A stretch of DNA of 64,000 nt from Siphonodentalium dalli (Eukaryota; Mollusca; Scaphopoda; Gadilida; Siphonodentaliidae), in contig CP136063.1 of the NCBI GenBank assembly GCA_032622095.1, forward strand, positions 278,931,426 through 278,995,425, written 5' to 3'. The stretch's first letter is position 1. Each line of letters begins with the position of its first letter. This document shows, in pieces, positions 11,127 to 22,760 of the stretch. Under the pieces are notes generated by a model. That model saw only the letters and a list, made by a program, of their open reading frames with translations. It made no database searches and was not told the DNA's origin. Both the position numbers and the translations under genes were made by a program.

Positions 11127-11292
11127 ATATTATTTCAGTTAATAAATATTAATAATCAGCACTAATAAGGTTGTGACAATTTAAGAAATTTAATAAAGAA
11201 ATCTGTTCATATATATTTACTAAATATGAAAATTAATGTCCTTCAATGACAAGAGAACGGAAGTGGTAAATTGCTTCCCATTTTAATTTGTT

Positions 11293-11692
11293 TTAACCCT
11301 TTACCCAACAAACCGGCCAAAAACGCCCAAATAAAGCTTCAACAGCCTAAAATATCTTCGGTCTGTCTCAATGGAACCATACAAATATGGATATCATTGG
11401 AACCGGCTCCTTGACCACATTGTGATAGTTACAGTTATGCCCTGTGCCAATGCATTCTCTTATATATGCGAGTCGACCATAGGTCGCCTCGCATATATAA
11501 GAGAATGCATTGGCCTAAAAAAAATCATTTTTTAACACTTTTTACCATTTTTTCTTACATTCTTTAACAATTTTATAATTTTTAATGTGTTAGGCCAATG
11601 CATTCTCTTATATATGCGAGGCGACCTATGGTCGACTCGCATATATAAGAGAATGCATTGGCACAGGGCCCTTCTGTTGGGTAAAGGGTTAA
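11293..11692. mobile_element. TTAA MITE, CCCTTTACCCAACA family (copy 1)
   Basis: 400 bp, TTAA at both edges, terminal inverted repeats CCCTTTACCCAACA. It carries two palindromic modules (11446-11514 and 11594-11662) in inverted orientation, separated by an AT-rich spacer. The long unique arm (AACCGGCCAAAAACGCC to CATTGTGATAG) is on the left here and on the right in the copies at 25256 and 40260, so this copy lies inverted relative to them. Ends and TTAA fit a piggyBac-mobilised non-autonomous element. Confidence 0.85.
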
Positions 11693-12021
11693 AACAGCCT
11701 GGGCCCATTGGGGACCACTCTTATCGGCTGAAGTCCCCCTTTAAGAGGTACTTCCCCATACACTCTAAATAACATTTAGTTAATTTTATATAGTCAACAT
11801 GTTTTTAGTTAGATTTTGACCATTATCCTGTCGAAGTTTAATCAATTTCCCGCCGTAGACCCCGGAAAGAGAATTGAGTCAAATCATATCACGTGTTGTT
11901 ATTTCTAAAAAAAATAGTTGAATTTGTAGACCAATCAAATGGCTTCTCTGGCAACTTGCACTAGCACGTGGCAGTTTTAAACCAATGGGAGTAGCGTCTC
12001 TTCTTGTTAGTGTTCACAAAC
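11693..12021 (+). promoter_or_regulatory. Candidate host promoter with two CCAAT boxes
   Basis: GACCAATCAA at about 11929 and AACCAATGGG at about 11980 lie roughly 90 and 40 bp upstream of an ATGGCGGA context at 12022. AGCACGTGGC (E-box-like) lies between them. The more compositionally balanced stretch contrasts with surrounding AT-rich DNA. Suggestive only; no TATA box and no transcript evidence. Confidence 0.3.
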
Positions 12022-12061
12022 ATGGCGGACCAGCTTGTCAGAAACGTTTTAACCAATCTAG
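12022..12061 (+). CDS. Possible first coding exon (MADQLVRN...)
   Basis: ATGGCGGACCAGC begins a short frame reading MADQLVRNVLTNL, followed at 12062 by GTTATG, a weak 5' splice donor; without splicing the frame stops after 16 codons. The start is chosen because ATGGCGG is a common context for animal initiator codons and CCAAT boxes lie just upstream. No second exon could be identified. A perfect donor (GTAAGT) at 12443 could belong to the same transcript but is in no convincing frame. I do not recognise the product; this may be chance. Confidence 0.2.
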
Positions 12062-13108
12062 GTTATGTTTAATATAGTTCATGTACTCTCGTTTATAATT
12101 CGTAAACAAACATTCCTGAATGTTTTGCGTCCTTATGTTCGCACGTCACCACCTTCTACACGATTGCATTCAACTTTTTCCAACCAAAAATCTATATTTT
12201 CCAAGGTTTTCCAAAAACACTATCGGAGTGTCGCAGTGTCGGAATTGTTTTTCATTTTGACCAGTGGTTATAAAATTACAGACTGGTTTGACATTGTGTC
12301 GTGGTGTACGTGGAATACTGACTATGCCAGGTTGTGGCCACCCGTTGAACTCGTCGTCACATTTAGTCATGATTGATTTGATTGACGTCGATCAGTTATA
12401 TTCATCAGCTGCCTGGATAAGAAAGACCAGAAAGTTATAAGAGTAAGTCTTAATCCAGCGCGTATGAATCCATAACGTAACCTTCCACGATGGTATATCT
12501 ATTGTGACCATGCATCTGTGATTGGTATAATGACTTCAAAGATGTGTCAACACTGACAACAACAATAGAATACAACCTATACATGTAGTTCGGTCATGAA
12601 CGTAGTTCATATACCGTTCTAGTCTAGTACTGGAAGCAGCAATCTGCGAAAATGGTCATGTTGATCTATATACAACCCTCTTATTATTCTACAACTGTAC
12701 ACGCCAAAGACATAACAAAGTTGTGTGCAAACAGAGTTGGTGTCGTGTGTGTATATATTCCTATTCGATACATGTATGCTCTAATTAATCGACCCGTTTA
12801 ACGAGGCTGTATGTCGGTATTGACCGCGGTGATACCGCCACCACAACTGCGGTGAAATGGTAATGATATCACAGCGTCGATAGCGAATGCTAGCAGTTGA
12901 CATGCATGCGGTATTCGTTTTTAATCGCGGTAACAAAGTACTAATATTAAAACAGCGTTAATTATTTTTCCGACCACCGTGCAATAACAATATTTAAATT
13001 AAACTATTTGAAATTACTGCTCGATTAACAATGTTTGTTGACAAATTGCTATAACAGTTCTGTTTAGATAACAATGTTTATACTCCGAAAATTCAAAAGC
13101 TCCATATA
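12062..13108. other. No recognised feature
   Basis: Mixed composition, no repeats noted. A 103-codon frame at 12065-12376 has no family resemblance and is not called. Confidence 0.4.
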
Positions 13109-13885
13109 TTGAATCATGAATACTCAAAAGTTCCATATATGGAATGCACCTCCAGAACTTTGACATTTAGCACACCGTCCACCAGTAAACACCTACGTTA
13201 TATTTGTAATAAATCTTTTAAGAGCTGCTGTTTCCTCGAAGCATGGGAAAGGTCAAATATAATACCAATATTTAAAAATGGTGACCGTCATGATCCAAAC
13301 AACTATCGTCCCATCTCATTAATAAGTTGTGTTGGTAAAATACTAGAAAAAATAGTCTTCAACAAAGTCTTTAATCATTTAAATGTAAAACAACTTATTA
13401 TACAAATACCAATCCGGTTTTATACCAGGTCACAGTACTGAACTACAATGTATTGAACTATACACCACGCAGTAGACACTGAACAAAGCACGTGTGCTGT
13501 TTTCTGTGACATCCCGAAAGCTTTTGACAAAGTATGGCACCCAGGTCTCTTACTTAAACTAAAACACTATGGAATAACAGACACTCTGCTTAAATAGTTT
13601 ACAAATTATCTCGAAGGGCGGCAGCAAAGGGTGCAAATAAAGTCTAGCTATTCAAATTATTCGCCAATAACTGCAGGGTTCCCCCATTGGTATGTGGTGG
13701 GCACTTTGCTCTTTTTAATCTACATAAATGATATTGCAGACAATATTCAAAGCCTTGAACAAAGTGTAAATAAAAACATGGAAAACATTAAAATGTGGAC
13801 CTATACATGGTTAGTGATATTCAATAATTCTAAGACAAAATTACTATTTTTACAAGTTCACAAAGCCCTTATAGACCGTATATAG
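13109..13885 (+). pseudogene. LINE reverse transcriptase fragment (Jockey/CR1-like)
   Basis: Encodes IIPIFKNGDRHDPNNYRPIS and LISCVGKILEKIVFNKV (RT block 1-2 of non-LTR elements), then FCDIPKAFDKVWHPGLL (palm segment with the first catalytic Asp region) and GTLLFLIYINDIADNIQ (block B'/C lead-in). The segment with the YADD box is deleted: the frame jumps from INDIADNIQS to NKNMENIKMWTYTW, which belongs after it. Frameshifts near 13440 and a stop near 13593 add to the damage. A 5'-truncated, decayed LINE copy. Confidence 0.8.
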
Positions 13886-13886
13886 T

Positions 13887-14078
13887 CTTTGGTGGAAGTC
13901 GGTAGCCGAGAGGTAGCGTACTGGTCTCTCGTGCTATCGGACCGGGGATCGCAACCTGGTCAGGGTATTCTGACAAAAATCAGAACTCGGTCAGATACCA
14001 AGTTTGTCAGGCTGAAAAGTCTCATTCGGGATCACTGAATAAAGATCCGAATGCAAAATGCCGACTTCCCCCCATTAC
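13887..14078 (+). mobile_element. tRNA-like SINE candidate
   Basis: A head of about 75 bp has GGTAGCCGAGAGGTAGCGTA at 13911-13930, resembling a pol III A box of a tRNA-Ser/Leu-like gene, and GGGGATCGCAACC at 13943-13955, resembling a B box, at the right spacing of about 30 bp. The body is GC-richer than its surroundings (GGTCAGGGTATTC... CCGACTTCCCCCC). It follows the LINE fragment. It is not a functional tRNA: I find no full cloverleaf. Terminal direct repeats were not found. Confidence 0.55.
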
Positions 14079-15064
14079 AACATTTGTCCAGGTATGTTGT
14101 CGTGTGTTCAGTACGCTGTCCGATCGGGCGCGGACATTAATGGTTGATAGCACAACTGTTTAAACATGTTGAAAGTGTGGATGCAAAGTGTTGCATGTTT
14201 AGGTGATAACACAACCGTTTATGACAAAACGTGTTGTGGTGTTTAAAAATATACAAAAACAATATTACTGGCCAGACACACTATATGATTATGATTGTAC
14301 ACGGCATATATGTTTATTAAAAGATTTTAAACACTGAACATGATTATGCTCATAAACGCGATACATGTTTATAAAAACATTTTAAACACTGAATTGAAAA
14401 TGTAAACAGAAACCATTTCAAGACAAAATATAAAACATATCATGTGGTGACCTTAGCTAATCATCACACGTTGTTTTAAATGTGTATGCTTTATTATCTG
14501 ACCCATGAAATCATTACAGGGTATTGAGAAAATAGTCGAGTATGTACACAAGATATGTAAAACAACTTCCGATTGGCGTCCAATCGTCAGCATTGTCGTC
14601 GTCGTCATCATCGTCATCATCATAATTACCATCATCAACAGTACCGTCACCGATTAGTAAATATCGTGTGTACTTTACATTGAAACACACAAAATACCTC
14701 CTATGTAAATTCCCACAGGAATAGAATGACAATCGACTCAGATAGCCATTTGTGGAGGGCAATTTGAACTGAGCGGCATGTAATACCTCTTATCACACGG
14801 ACGACAGTGTAAGGGGAGTAATTCTACATAATAAATCATTATAAATGAAGTGGGCATGCTGATGTGCTGTGATGCTGATAGATCCTGACAATTTGCTATG
14901 ATGCTGGTGGATCCTGATAATTTGCTATTAGTAGGTAGTAGGCCAAACAAAATTATCGTTATTATTTCTGACGTTGTCATTTCGTAGGTTTTGCTAATCT
15001 GAACGATCGAGGAAAAGCCGTTATGTTTATAATGCATTCAGAAACCTATATCTTATAAAATATG
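14079..15064. other. Unassigned DNA with a short triplet repeat
   Basis: Holds a (GTC/ATC)n stretch at about 14595-14640. Around 14880-14935, two tandem reverse-complement fragments of the CCACCAGGATCATAGCAAATT repeat are discussed with 58.5 kb. Nothing else recognised. Confidence 0.5.
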
Positions 15065-15506
15065 TTAAAGAAGCTTAATCGGAATAAGCGCCCCTCAATT
15101 ATTATTATTTTTTGGATTCAGGAGTAAGAAATTTTGATTCCAGTCGAGGAACCTACCCATCAAAGCTCAGAGTTATTAGATATCGATTTTTAAAATCTAT
15201 TATTTTTCACTAATCGAAAATTATAAGTGGCCCAGTAAACAGTGGACGAGCCAAAGGTCTCGGACCAAATTACGGATGAAGATGGATAACTCTGAAATCA
15301 AGAGGCTTTCAGTTGATAATAAGGCCAAATTTCGTCGAACAACTTGTTGATAAATAACACGTTTCGGGCATTTTTATACCAAAGTTGACAGCGGTTAGCA
15401 TTATTTTGGGCAACTAATCGATTCTGACAACTGAACCCGGCATTTTTAAAAATGTTGTTGGAATCGGATTATATGGGGACCATCGAACCAGATTGAGTAT
15501 CTTCAA
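15065..15506. mobile_element. MITE, ACTCAATCCGA family (copy 1)
   Basis: Left end TTAAAGAAGCTTAATCGG, right end AGATTGAGTATCTTCAA. The interior includes TCGAGGAACCTACCCATCAA, TCTCGGACCAAATTACGGAT and GGGGACCATCGAACC. It is a diverged relative of the elements at 35407, 46121 and 62658. No ORF. Confidence 0.7.
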
Positions 15507-15529
15507 TATATCATTCAGATCTGTTTTAT

Positions 15530-15787
15530 CTTCGATTCATTCAGTTGAGCCAACACCGCGAAGATGACAACTTTAGAAAAAATAACGGTATATTTACTTA
15601 ACAGCATCATGTTGCCCCACCAGGATCATAGCAAATTAACAGGACCACATGGTCAGGGGTGGTAATTGATCAGTGAAGATATATAGCCAATTGTTTATGG
15701 GAGGCCAAATTCACGTTTTATAGCTAATTACGCTTATTACGCTTAAGTATAAATGCCTCACTCGCAACTCCATTATGCTTAAGCGTA
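15530..15787. repeat. Interspersed repeat with CCACCAGGATCATAGCAAATT motif (copy 1)
   Basis: Starts around GATGACAACTTTAG, continues CCCCACCAGGATCATAGC, AACAGGACCACATGG, GTGGTAATTGATCAG, then TTATGGGAGGCCAAATTCAC and short ATTACGCTTA/TAAGCGTAAT words. Colinear with 24588-24760. Its left half is also the unit that has expanded at 58.5-59.2 kb. Its right end is cut by the LINE that begins at 15788. Confidence 0.7.
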
Positions 15788-17996
15788 ATGCCATTTCGGG
15801 CATTTAATAAAAGACGAGCAGAAAGGGGTCTCACGTCCAATTATCTTTTCGAAGTAGATGGAATTACATTGAGAGAACCAGACACAGTAATTCAGGATTG
15901 GGCATCATATTTTGAAGAATTATACTTACCCCTTAAAAGCAATACTTTTGAAGAAAACAACATTCACGCCGTTAGTGCATCAATACAACAAATTACTAAC
16001 AATGTTGAGTCATCAGATCTTGACTCAGATATCTGCTACGAGGTATCTTTGGACGAACTTCAACGTATTCTAAAATCTACAAAAAATGGAAAATCACCCG
16101 GATATGACACACTTGCGTACGAGCACATTATTTACGGCGGGGATCATCTCCAAATTTCATTAGCCAAGTTATTCACAAAAATGTTGGAACTTAGTCACGT
16201 GCCCTCGCAAGCTAAAATAGGAATGATGATACCACTTTTTAAAGGAGGATCAAAACCTAAAACCCGATTTGACAGCTACTGTGCCATTACTCTCCTTCCA
16301 ATAATCTATAAAATATTTGAAAAGATTATCCTCACTCGTCTGGAAACCAATTGCCCACATTTAATGAAAGTTAACTACAACATGGTTTCCAAAAAGTAAT
16401 AAGTTGCCTTAATTGATCATATATAATACACGAGAGTATCACATTTGCAGAAGAAAACAACAGTCCGCTGTTCGCTTGCTTCCTGGATGTCCATAAAGCA
16501 TTCGACACAGTTTGGATAGACGGTCTTCTGTATAAGCTATATCAGCGCGGATTTCATGGAAAACTTTGGCACACAATTAAATCACTGTTACATGGATTGC
16601 AATGCTCTGTGCGCTTTACGGATCCATCTCACGTCTAGTAGATATACAACAGGGAACAAGACAAGGACATCAGGGAACAAGACAATGGGTATTTCTTTCC
16701 CCTCTCTTCTATATGATATACATAGATGATCTGATCTATGAACTTCAACGGAGTCAAAGTGGCTTGCGATTGGGTCCCACATTCTGCACCGCTCCAACAC
16801 AAGCTGACGATATCACACTTTTCTCACTAACACCGTCCGGGTTACAGCGTTTGTGTGACATATGTAGCGCTTTCAGTAAAAAATGGAGATTTATATACAA
16901 TCAAGATACTTGCAAAGTCGTAGTCTTTAATGAAAGCTGTTCTACTCAGAAATCTATGGATGCTAAACGAAAAACAAATTCACGAATCAGACTGTGTCAT
17001 CCATCTCGGCATTCCTCTTGAAAAGAAAAATCTTTCAAACACCCTAACCGAGAGCATCTGTAATAAAATCAGATCAACATATTTTATGCTTAGCAACGCT
17101 GGAATGTATGCTGGTGGATTAACCCCACTCAGCTCGAATACCTTGTATAACACCATCGTTCCGCCACGAGGACTTTATGGGTCCGAATTCTTATGCGGTA
17201 TATCTGCCACGAACGCACACTCACTGGAAAAAAATCACCGTTTTTGTTTAAAGCTAATTCAGGGGCTCCCTTATAGAACAAGAACGGATGTTGTTCTAGG
17301 GGTTCTCGGAACTGCACCGAGCTCATCAATTATATACAAAAGAAAACTAAGCCTCTTTGGTTGTCGCTGTAAAACAGATTCTGATAAAGCCTCAAAACAA
17401 ATTTTTGTATATCGCACCGAGAGGCATATGAATGGGTACACATTTCTAAAGAAATATGATCTTATATCTCATTTATCGTCCTTTGTTGAAACAGGACACT
17501 TTCATTCGAAGGACACATGGAAACAATTAGTGACTCGCCAAATATCATATGTTCTTGCCAGTGATAACTCCATGCTCAATTTCGCAAATAATTATACCTC
17601 TCTGAAATATCACCACTCTGGTACGCATGTAGATGTTATCCTAAACATAAATTCGAATTTCTGGAAGCATCAAAGTTGTTGGCAAAAGCAGTCTCCCAGG
17701 AGGATGAGCGTGTCAACTTTGTGGCAAACCATATGACAATATAGTAGAACACGCAGTCCTCGATTGTTCGATCATCAACGAAGCAAGAAATGAAATATGG
17801 TTCAACCTCCTTCAACATTTTGACATACCTTGCTTCATTGAAATAGATACTTTGTGCACAATTGATCAACAAAGGGTGTTTCTGTCTTGTGTACCATTGC
17901 ATGTTGTTGAGAATATAAGTGACCTTAATTTATTTGTCCTGTTCACAACACGCAGTAGTGTTAAAATATGGAAACACTATCATAAACGCCTTAAAT
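15788..17996 (+). pseudogene. Broken LINE ORF2 (RT and C-terminal zinc domain)
   Basis: Four frames in order. 15788-16399: DELQRILKSTKNGKSPGYD, MMIPLFKGGSK and ITLLPIIYKIFEKII (RT fingers). About 16440-16620: FACFLDVHKAFDTVWIDGLL (palm Asp). 16630-17020: a local duplication of the GTRQGHQ segment, then LSPLFYMIYIDDLIYEL and QADDITLF, where the usual Tyr of YADD is Gln. 16930-17736: thumb region. 17720-17995: CQLCGKPYD...EHAVLDC (C-x2-C-x9-H-x4-C) ending in TTRSSVKIWKHYHKRLK. Frameshifts at about 16400, 16640, 16950 and 17720 make it inactive. The endonuclease half is missing. Confidence 0.85.
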
Positions 17997-18394
17997 AAAT
18001 TACAGATGCGAACACGATTACTGTCACGTGACGCATTACTCCACGACCTCTATATTGTCCCTTCACTTTTCAACATATAAACACCCACAGTCCTCCTCCA
18101 CCCACCCCGTCCACATGCGATCCCAAATATTGATTGGATCTCACAAAGCCTTATATAAAGACCACAATGTTTATTGATATACCACAATGAACTAGCTTTA
18201 AATAATTATTGTGGACAAAACTTTTGTCCCTGTATATTAGGACATGCAGCATTCTAGTAAAAATGGTTAAACTATCTCAAATTCTTACTGTATCTGACCA
18301 TATACATGTATGCTCAACTTTTTATGTCAATTGTCCGCCATGACTCTCCGTTTACACATGCATGTATGTTCGGGTGCATGCACGCAGGTACTAC
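17997..18394. other. LINE 3' flank, no other feature
   Basis: Probably includes the 3' UTR of the preceding LINE. No poly(A) or tail repeat was clearly identified, and nothing else was recognised. Confidence 0.4.
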
Positions 18395-18483
18395 GAGCGA
18401 GTGTGGATATATGTACATGCGTGTACGTATATGTGTATGTGCGTATGTAGGTATGTGTGGGTGGGTGTACAAGGGTGTGAATT
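18395..18483. repeat. GT/GTAT-rich microsatellite
   Basis: Degenerate GTGTATGTGCGTATGTAG-type tract. The intact LINE on the minus strand ends directly against it, and a similar tract (TGTGGTGTGTATGTGTGCG) occurs beyond the LINE's other end, so the LINE probably inserted into this simple repeat. Confidence 0.7.
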
Positions 18484-18719
18484 GAATTGAATTGTTTATT
18501 AGCAAAGTCAACATCTAAGTTGCAACATGCCATACAACGTATTTACACAACATTATACAAACAATACACAACATACATATACATCAATAAATGAGTTCAT
18601 CATATTATATGATATTGATAATAAATACAAATAATGCTAATACATTTGGGAATATGTTTTCTGAAATGGTTTAATTCATATAATATTTACATTATATATA
18701 ATATAATGTAATACTTGCT

Positions 18720-21700
18720 TCATGGTAACTTTATAAACGCTAATTTTAAGAAAATGCTCACTCTTTTCAATATACTTATGTTAAGCAGTGACAGCAGTCT
18801 GTAGAATTTATTTCTGTTAGGGTTTTCCCAGTAATACTTCGGTATATAGGTTTCTCGCAGATCGTTAAGTTCAGTACACAAAATAACAAAATGGTATTCA
18901 TCACATATATTTTCGCCACATAACGGGCATTTCGTGTCTTTACATGTACTTTTATTCCATCTGCATTGCTCTATCGGTAGTCTGTGATTGGCTGTTCTAA
19001 ATTTCAGTAAATACGTAGCTAGATGAGATGGCATATATACTAAGTATCGGCTCAATCTGACAGAATCCTTTATGTTTCGATAAAATATGGCACGGCTTGA
19101 AATAGACATATTTAGCATACCGAAGAGGCAGCATGTGTGTTGCTCTATTAATTTCGCTTTCATGTGTTTCATGTCTGTCTTGCTTAGTGGTGACTGATTC
19201 TGCCACGCACTTTCCATATTTACTTCTCGCAGAGTTTCTTTGATAAACGAAATCCATTTAATCTTGTTTTGTAGTATGGCATCACCATCATTGAGATATC
19301 TGAGTAGAAGGAATACATTTTTAGCTAATTCTGATCCTTCGTGCGATACTAGTTTTGACCAATATGATATGGCTCGGCACTTAATTTCGATCATTACGGG
19401 GTATCTTCCCAATTCTGCATATACCATGTAGTTTGGTGTGCTAGACTTCATTGTTGTGATAATTTTGCAGAATTTAAGATGTATGGTCTCCAAAATTTGA
19501 GTTTTCTCGAAACACCAAACTTCACCACCATACAGCATAATCGGCATAATCATAGAGTCAAACAATTTAAACATAATATCTAGAGGCAGCTGCAGCTTTC
19601 TTGTTCTATTCAAAAGGCCATACATGGCTCTCGTTGCTGTATTCTGGGTCTGTTTAATCGATTGACAGAATCTACCATTGTAAAAGAATTTAATACCGAG
19701 GTATTTAAATTCTTTTAGAATTTGTATTTCTTGGCCCTGATAAGTGAATATTGGTAAGTTCTTTGACAATTTGTTAGTAAAAATTACCATTTTCGTTTTA
19801 ACTGTATTTACTTGGAGGTTCCATGCCTCGGCATAATCTGCGAATGCTGAAAGTGCACGATGCATATTGTCCTCCGAGTCTGAGAGGATCACGGTATCGT
19901 CTGCGTATAATAAACACAATATATTTATAAAACATCCAATATGTTCAAAATATTTCTCATCAAAATAGTTCAAGTTTGAGATTGCGCAGTCGCTCAGAAA
20001 ACTTTGTATATCATTCACAAACAAAGAAAATAAAAGAGGTGACATTGGTTCACCTTGAAATAAGCCAATCTGGCTAATAAAGAAGTCTGATTGCGAATTA
20101 TTGTTTTTCACACATAATTTTATATTGTCGTACATGCTTCGTATTACCTGTAGTATCTTACCGTTTATATCTGCTTGCATAAGTTTCAACCATAGAGCAT
20201 CTCTCCATACAGTATCAAATGCTTTGCGGAAGTCAATAAAAGTACAAAATATCTTTCTTCCGCTCTGCAGGTATACGTTTATTAGAGCATGTAGAATAAA
20301 TATATTATCTATTGTTGAGTGACCCTTACGAAAACCTGTCTGAATTTTATTTATCAGGTCATTGTCTTCTGCAAATGACGATATTCGATTATTAATAACG
20401 GATGTAAAAAGTTTAGCAAAACAACTTAGAAGGGTGATTCCTCTATATGATTCCGGTAAATTTGGGTCCCCGGATCCTTTGAGGATGGGTTTTATCATCC
20501 CAACAGCCCATTGTTTTGGAAAATGCCCACTACTCAAAATGAGATTAAAAAAGCGGACGTAAATGCTCATCATTTCACCAAACGATTCTTTGATATATTC
20601 GTTCAATATTTGATCCGCCCCTACTGCCTTGCCGTTCTTGAGCTTGCTTACGGCACTAACAATCTCTTCTTGTGTTATAGGTCTATTTAGATGCGACTCG
20701 TAATGTTCGTTGAAGTCCATATTTACATAGTCAGAAACATTCGATTCATCATTACAGTCGTTTAGGTTTAAATCTTTAAAGTACTCCTCGAATTGTTCTA
20801 TTGTGACGTTTCCTCTGCATTTTTTTGGCTGGTTGTCGGAACACATTTTGTCAAGTCTGTCCCAGAATGACTTACCTGAATACTTAGATGCATCTCGAAG
20901 TTCTGAAACCTGCTTTACTCTCATTTCTTTAATTTTTCTATCCATAACCCCTCTATACTTCGCGCAAGATTGTTTCATTTTATCCTTATCTATAATAGAT
21001 TTTGTTATATTGTACTCGCGCTTTGAACGGTTGAATTGATTTCTCAGTGTCCGACACTCCCTATCGAACCAGGCTTTGTCTTTGCGCATATAATCCCGCG
21101 TTTTGTTTTGGGGTTTATAAGTTCCCAGTGTACGATCGGCCGCCGTTTTTATTGTTCTCGTTATGTGTCCACATATATCATCAATATTTGTTTGGGATAA
21201 ACAACTGTTTTTTTCCAAATCATTAAGTTCACCAACAATAAGCTTAATGTCGTCGCAATTAATATTTCTGGATAACATTCTCCCTGTCTGTGGGTCCCAT
21301 CGTTTCGTTTTTATCATTTGTTCACCAACAGTGGGGTTCTCGTTGGTGAAATTATTTGGTATATATCGATTAGGGAAATCAAATTTTAACACCAAGTCTA
21401 TAGCTCCATGTATATCGGAGAATAAAGAACAGTGATCATGTATTTTGAAGTTTTTGATCTTGCTCAAAAGGCGTTTCGTTCCTAGTGCATAATCGATTAC
21501 TGTGCGATCAGATGACGTAAATTTTCCGTATTTATCCTCACCGAACCTCCCATTGGCGATGAATAATTTCATAAATCTACATAAACTCAAAAGTTTATAA
21601 CCATAGGAGTTCACCTTACCTTTATCTTGAGATATTCGATTTGGGACCTGAAATGTCTTATCAAAATCATCATCATTACATTCATCATCATAATATTCAT

Positions 21701-22745
21701 CTTCTATACACGACAAAAATTCATTAACCGTGTTACAAACATTTGTATTTTCAAAAATATGGTATATGTCCCCCCTGTCATGGTTGGGGCCAACGTCACT
21801 GACGTTGTTTGTTCGTGAATTAAAATCCCCCGTTAAAAGCAGTAGATCATTTTTTTTTCGAAATTTCCTGATATCATCTTCAAGTTTCAAGTTCCAGTCA
21901 TCATTCGCATAGCGCGTTCCTGTTGGGGGTATATAGACTGCCCCCAATAGAAGGGACGAAGATTGTTTATCACTGGCGTCAATGCGTATCCATGCGACAT
22001 TACAGTTGTCCGATTTTAAAGGAACAACGTGCTGAAATAAATCAATCTTTGTCGCTATCAAAATTCCACCTGATCGTGTACCATTACCAATATGTTTTCC
22101 CTTTACACCACAAATTTCAAAACCAGGTATAATTATTTGGTCTTCTAAAAAGCATTTCGTTTCTGAGAAACATAATATGTCATAATTTTTTATCAGATCA
22201 TGAAATTCTTTATATTGCAGCCTTTTTTCTAGTCCACACACATTCAAAGTCAGTATATTCAGAAAACGCGTTTCTGGTTCATGGGAGATTACTCCACGAA
22301 CACCCATAGGCTGTCGGCTTAACACCGCTGGTATCTGAACCATGGGTTTACTGGTCAAGCTAATTGTTTCTACAAAGTAATTGTCATTACCAATGCTAGT
22401 GGGCGCGTTTTCAGCACACGGGTATTGATCAAACGTGCATTTTGTCATATTAAACATATCACAAAAATGACCGTTCGATCTGGCGTCGTATATATGAGCG
22501 CAATCACCCGTTCTTGTGTCTTCGTGTCTCACACGATTGGTATAATTTGAGTTACAATATTGATTGTAGTTATAATTAACAATGTCGTGAGTGTATGCTT
22601 GATACATGTCACGCAGTGGCTTATGACCGTGCGGACATTCTGTGTTCATAATTATACTGTTACGAGAAAAGTTAACACTGGCCCTCATGTGTCCAACACA
22701 AGCTAATATTGGAACTATGTTGGATGTGTTCACATCACCTGTCAA
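18720..22745 (-). CDS. LINE ORF2: APE endonuclease-reverse transcriptase
   Basis: 1341 residues if read from the codon at 22745 (a TTG); the first ATG gives Met20. It nicks target DNA and reverse-transcribes the element RNA. The endonuclease spans about 163-455: LNVCGL (N168), FSETK (E195), LTGDFNS (D307, N309), TVIDYAL and FSDIHGAI (D444, H446). The RT spans about 690-1080: YRGITLLSCFAKLF, FRKGHST, FIDFRKAFDTVW (D838), LFQGEPMSPLLFSLFVND and LLYADDTVIL (D949, D950). The C-terminal finger is C1273-x2-C1276, H1285, C1290. The frame is unbroken. The N-terminal 160 residues are of no recognised family. The frame continues upstream without a break up to the ORF1 stop, four codons away. Confidence 0.93.
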   Translation of the reverse strand: MTGDVNTSNIVPILACVGHMRASVNFSRNSIIMNTECPHGHKPLRDMYQAYTHDIVNYNYNQYCNSNYTNRVRHEDTRTGDCAHIYDARSNGHFCDMFNMTKCTFDQYPCAENAPTSIGNDNYFVETISLTSKPMVQIPAVLSRQPMGVRGVISHEPETRFLNILTLNVCGLEKRLQYKEFHDLIKNYDILCFSETKCFLEDQIIIPGFEICGVKGKHIGNGTRSGGILIATKIDLFQHVVPLKSDNCNVAWIRIDASDKQSSSLLLGAVYIPPTGTRYANDDWNLKLEDDIRKFRKKNDLLLLTGDFNSRTNNVSDVGPNHDRGDIYHIFENTNVCNTVNEFLSCIEDEYYDDECNDDDFDKTFQVPNRISQDKGKVNSYGYKLLSLCRFMKLFIANGRFGEDKYGKFTSSDRTVIDYALGTKRLLSKIKNFKIHDHCSLFSDIHGAIDLVLKFDFPNRYIPNNFTNENPTVGEQMIKTKRWDPQTGRMLSRNINCDDIKLIVGELNDLEKNSCLSQTNIDDICGHITRTIKTAADRTLGTYKPQNKTRDYMRKDKAWFDRECRTLRNQFNRSKREYNITKSIIDKDKMKQSCAKYRGVMDRKIKEMRVKQVSELRDASKYSGKSFWDRLDKMCSDNQPKKCRGNVTIEQFEEYFKDLNLNDCNDESNVSDYVNMDFNEHYESHLNRPITQEEIVSAVSKLKNGKAVGADQILNEYIKESFGEMMSIYVRFFNLILSSGHFPKQWAVGMIKPILKGSGDPNLPESYRGITLLSCFAKLFTSVINNRISSFAEDNDLINKIQTGFRKGHSTIDNIFILHALINVYLQSGRKIFCTFIDFRKAFDTVWRDALWLKLMQADINGKILQVIRSMYDNIKLCVKNNNSQSDFFISQIGLFQGEPMSPLLFSLFVNDIQSFLSDCAISNLNYFDEKYFEHIGCFINILCLLYADDTVILSDSEDNMHRALSAFADYAEAWNLQVNTVKTKMVIFTNKLSKNLPIFTYQGQEIQILKEFKYLGIKFFYNGRFCQSIKQTQNTATRAMYGLLNRTRKLQLPLDIMFKLFDSMIMPIMLYGGEVWCFEKTQILETIHLKFCKIITTMKSSTPNYMVYAELGRYPVMIEIKCRAISYWSKLVSHEGSELAKNVFLLLRYLNDGDAILQNKIKWISFIKETLREVNMESAWQNQSPLSKTDMKHMKAKLIEQHTCCLFGMLNMSISSRAIFYRNIKDSVRLSRYLVYMPSHLATYLLKFRTANHRLPIEQCRWNKSTCKDTKCPLCGENICDEYHFVILCTELNDLRETYIPKYYWENPNRNKFYRLLSLLNISILKRVSIFLKLAFIKLP

Positions 22746-22757
22746 TCCACATTCGGT

Positions 22758-22760
22758 TCA
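22758..22760 (-). promoter_or_regulatory. In-frame UGA between ORF1 and ORF2
   Basis: ORF1 ends in TGA, and ORF2 lies in the same reading frame four codons downstream of it without any other stop. Translation of ORF2 would need readthrough, or termination and reinitiation at the in-frame ATG at 22688. The base after the stop is A (TGAACC), not a known strong readthrough context. Confidence 0.7.

Noticed and set aside
13887-14078. Functional tRNA gene
   Set aside because: A- and B-box-like words are present but no complete cloverleaf or terminator could be drawn; a SINE head explains them better.
14453-14762. Minus-strand frames with poly-Met or poly-Asp
   Set aside because: Caused by the GTC/ATC triplet repeat; no other coding signal.
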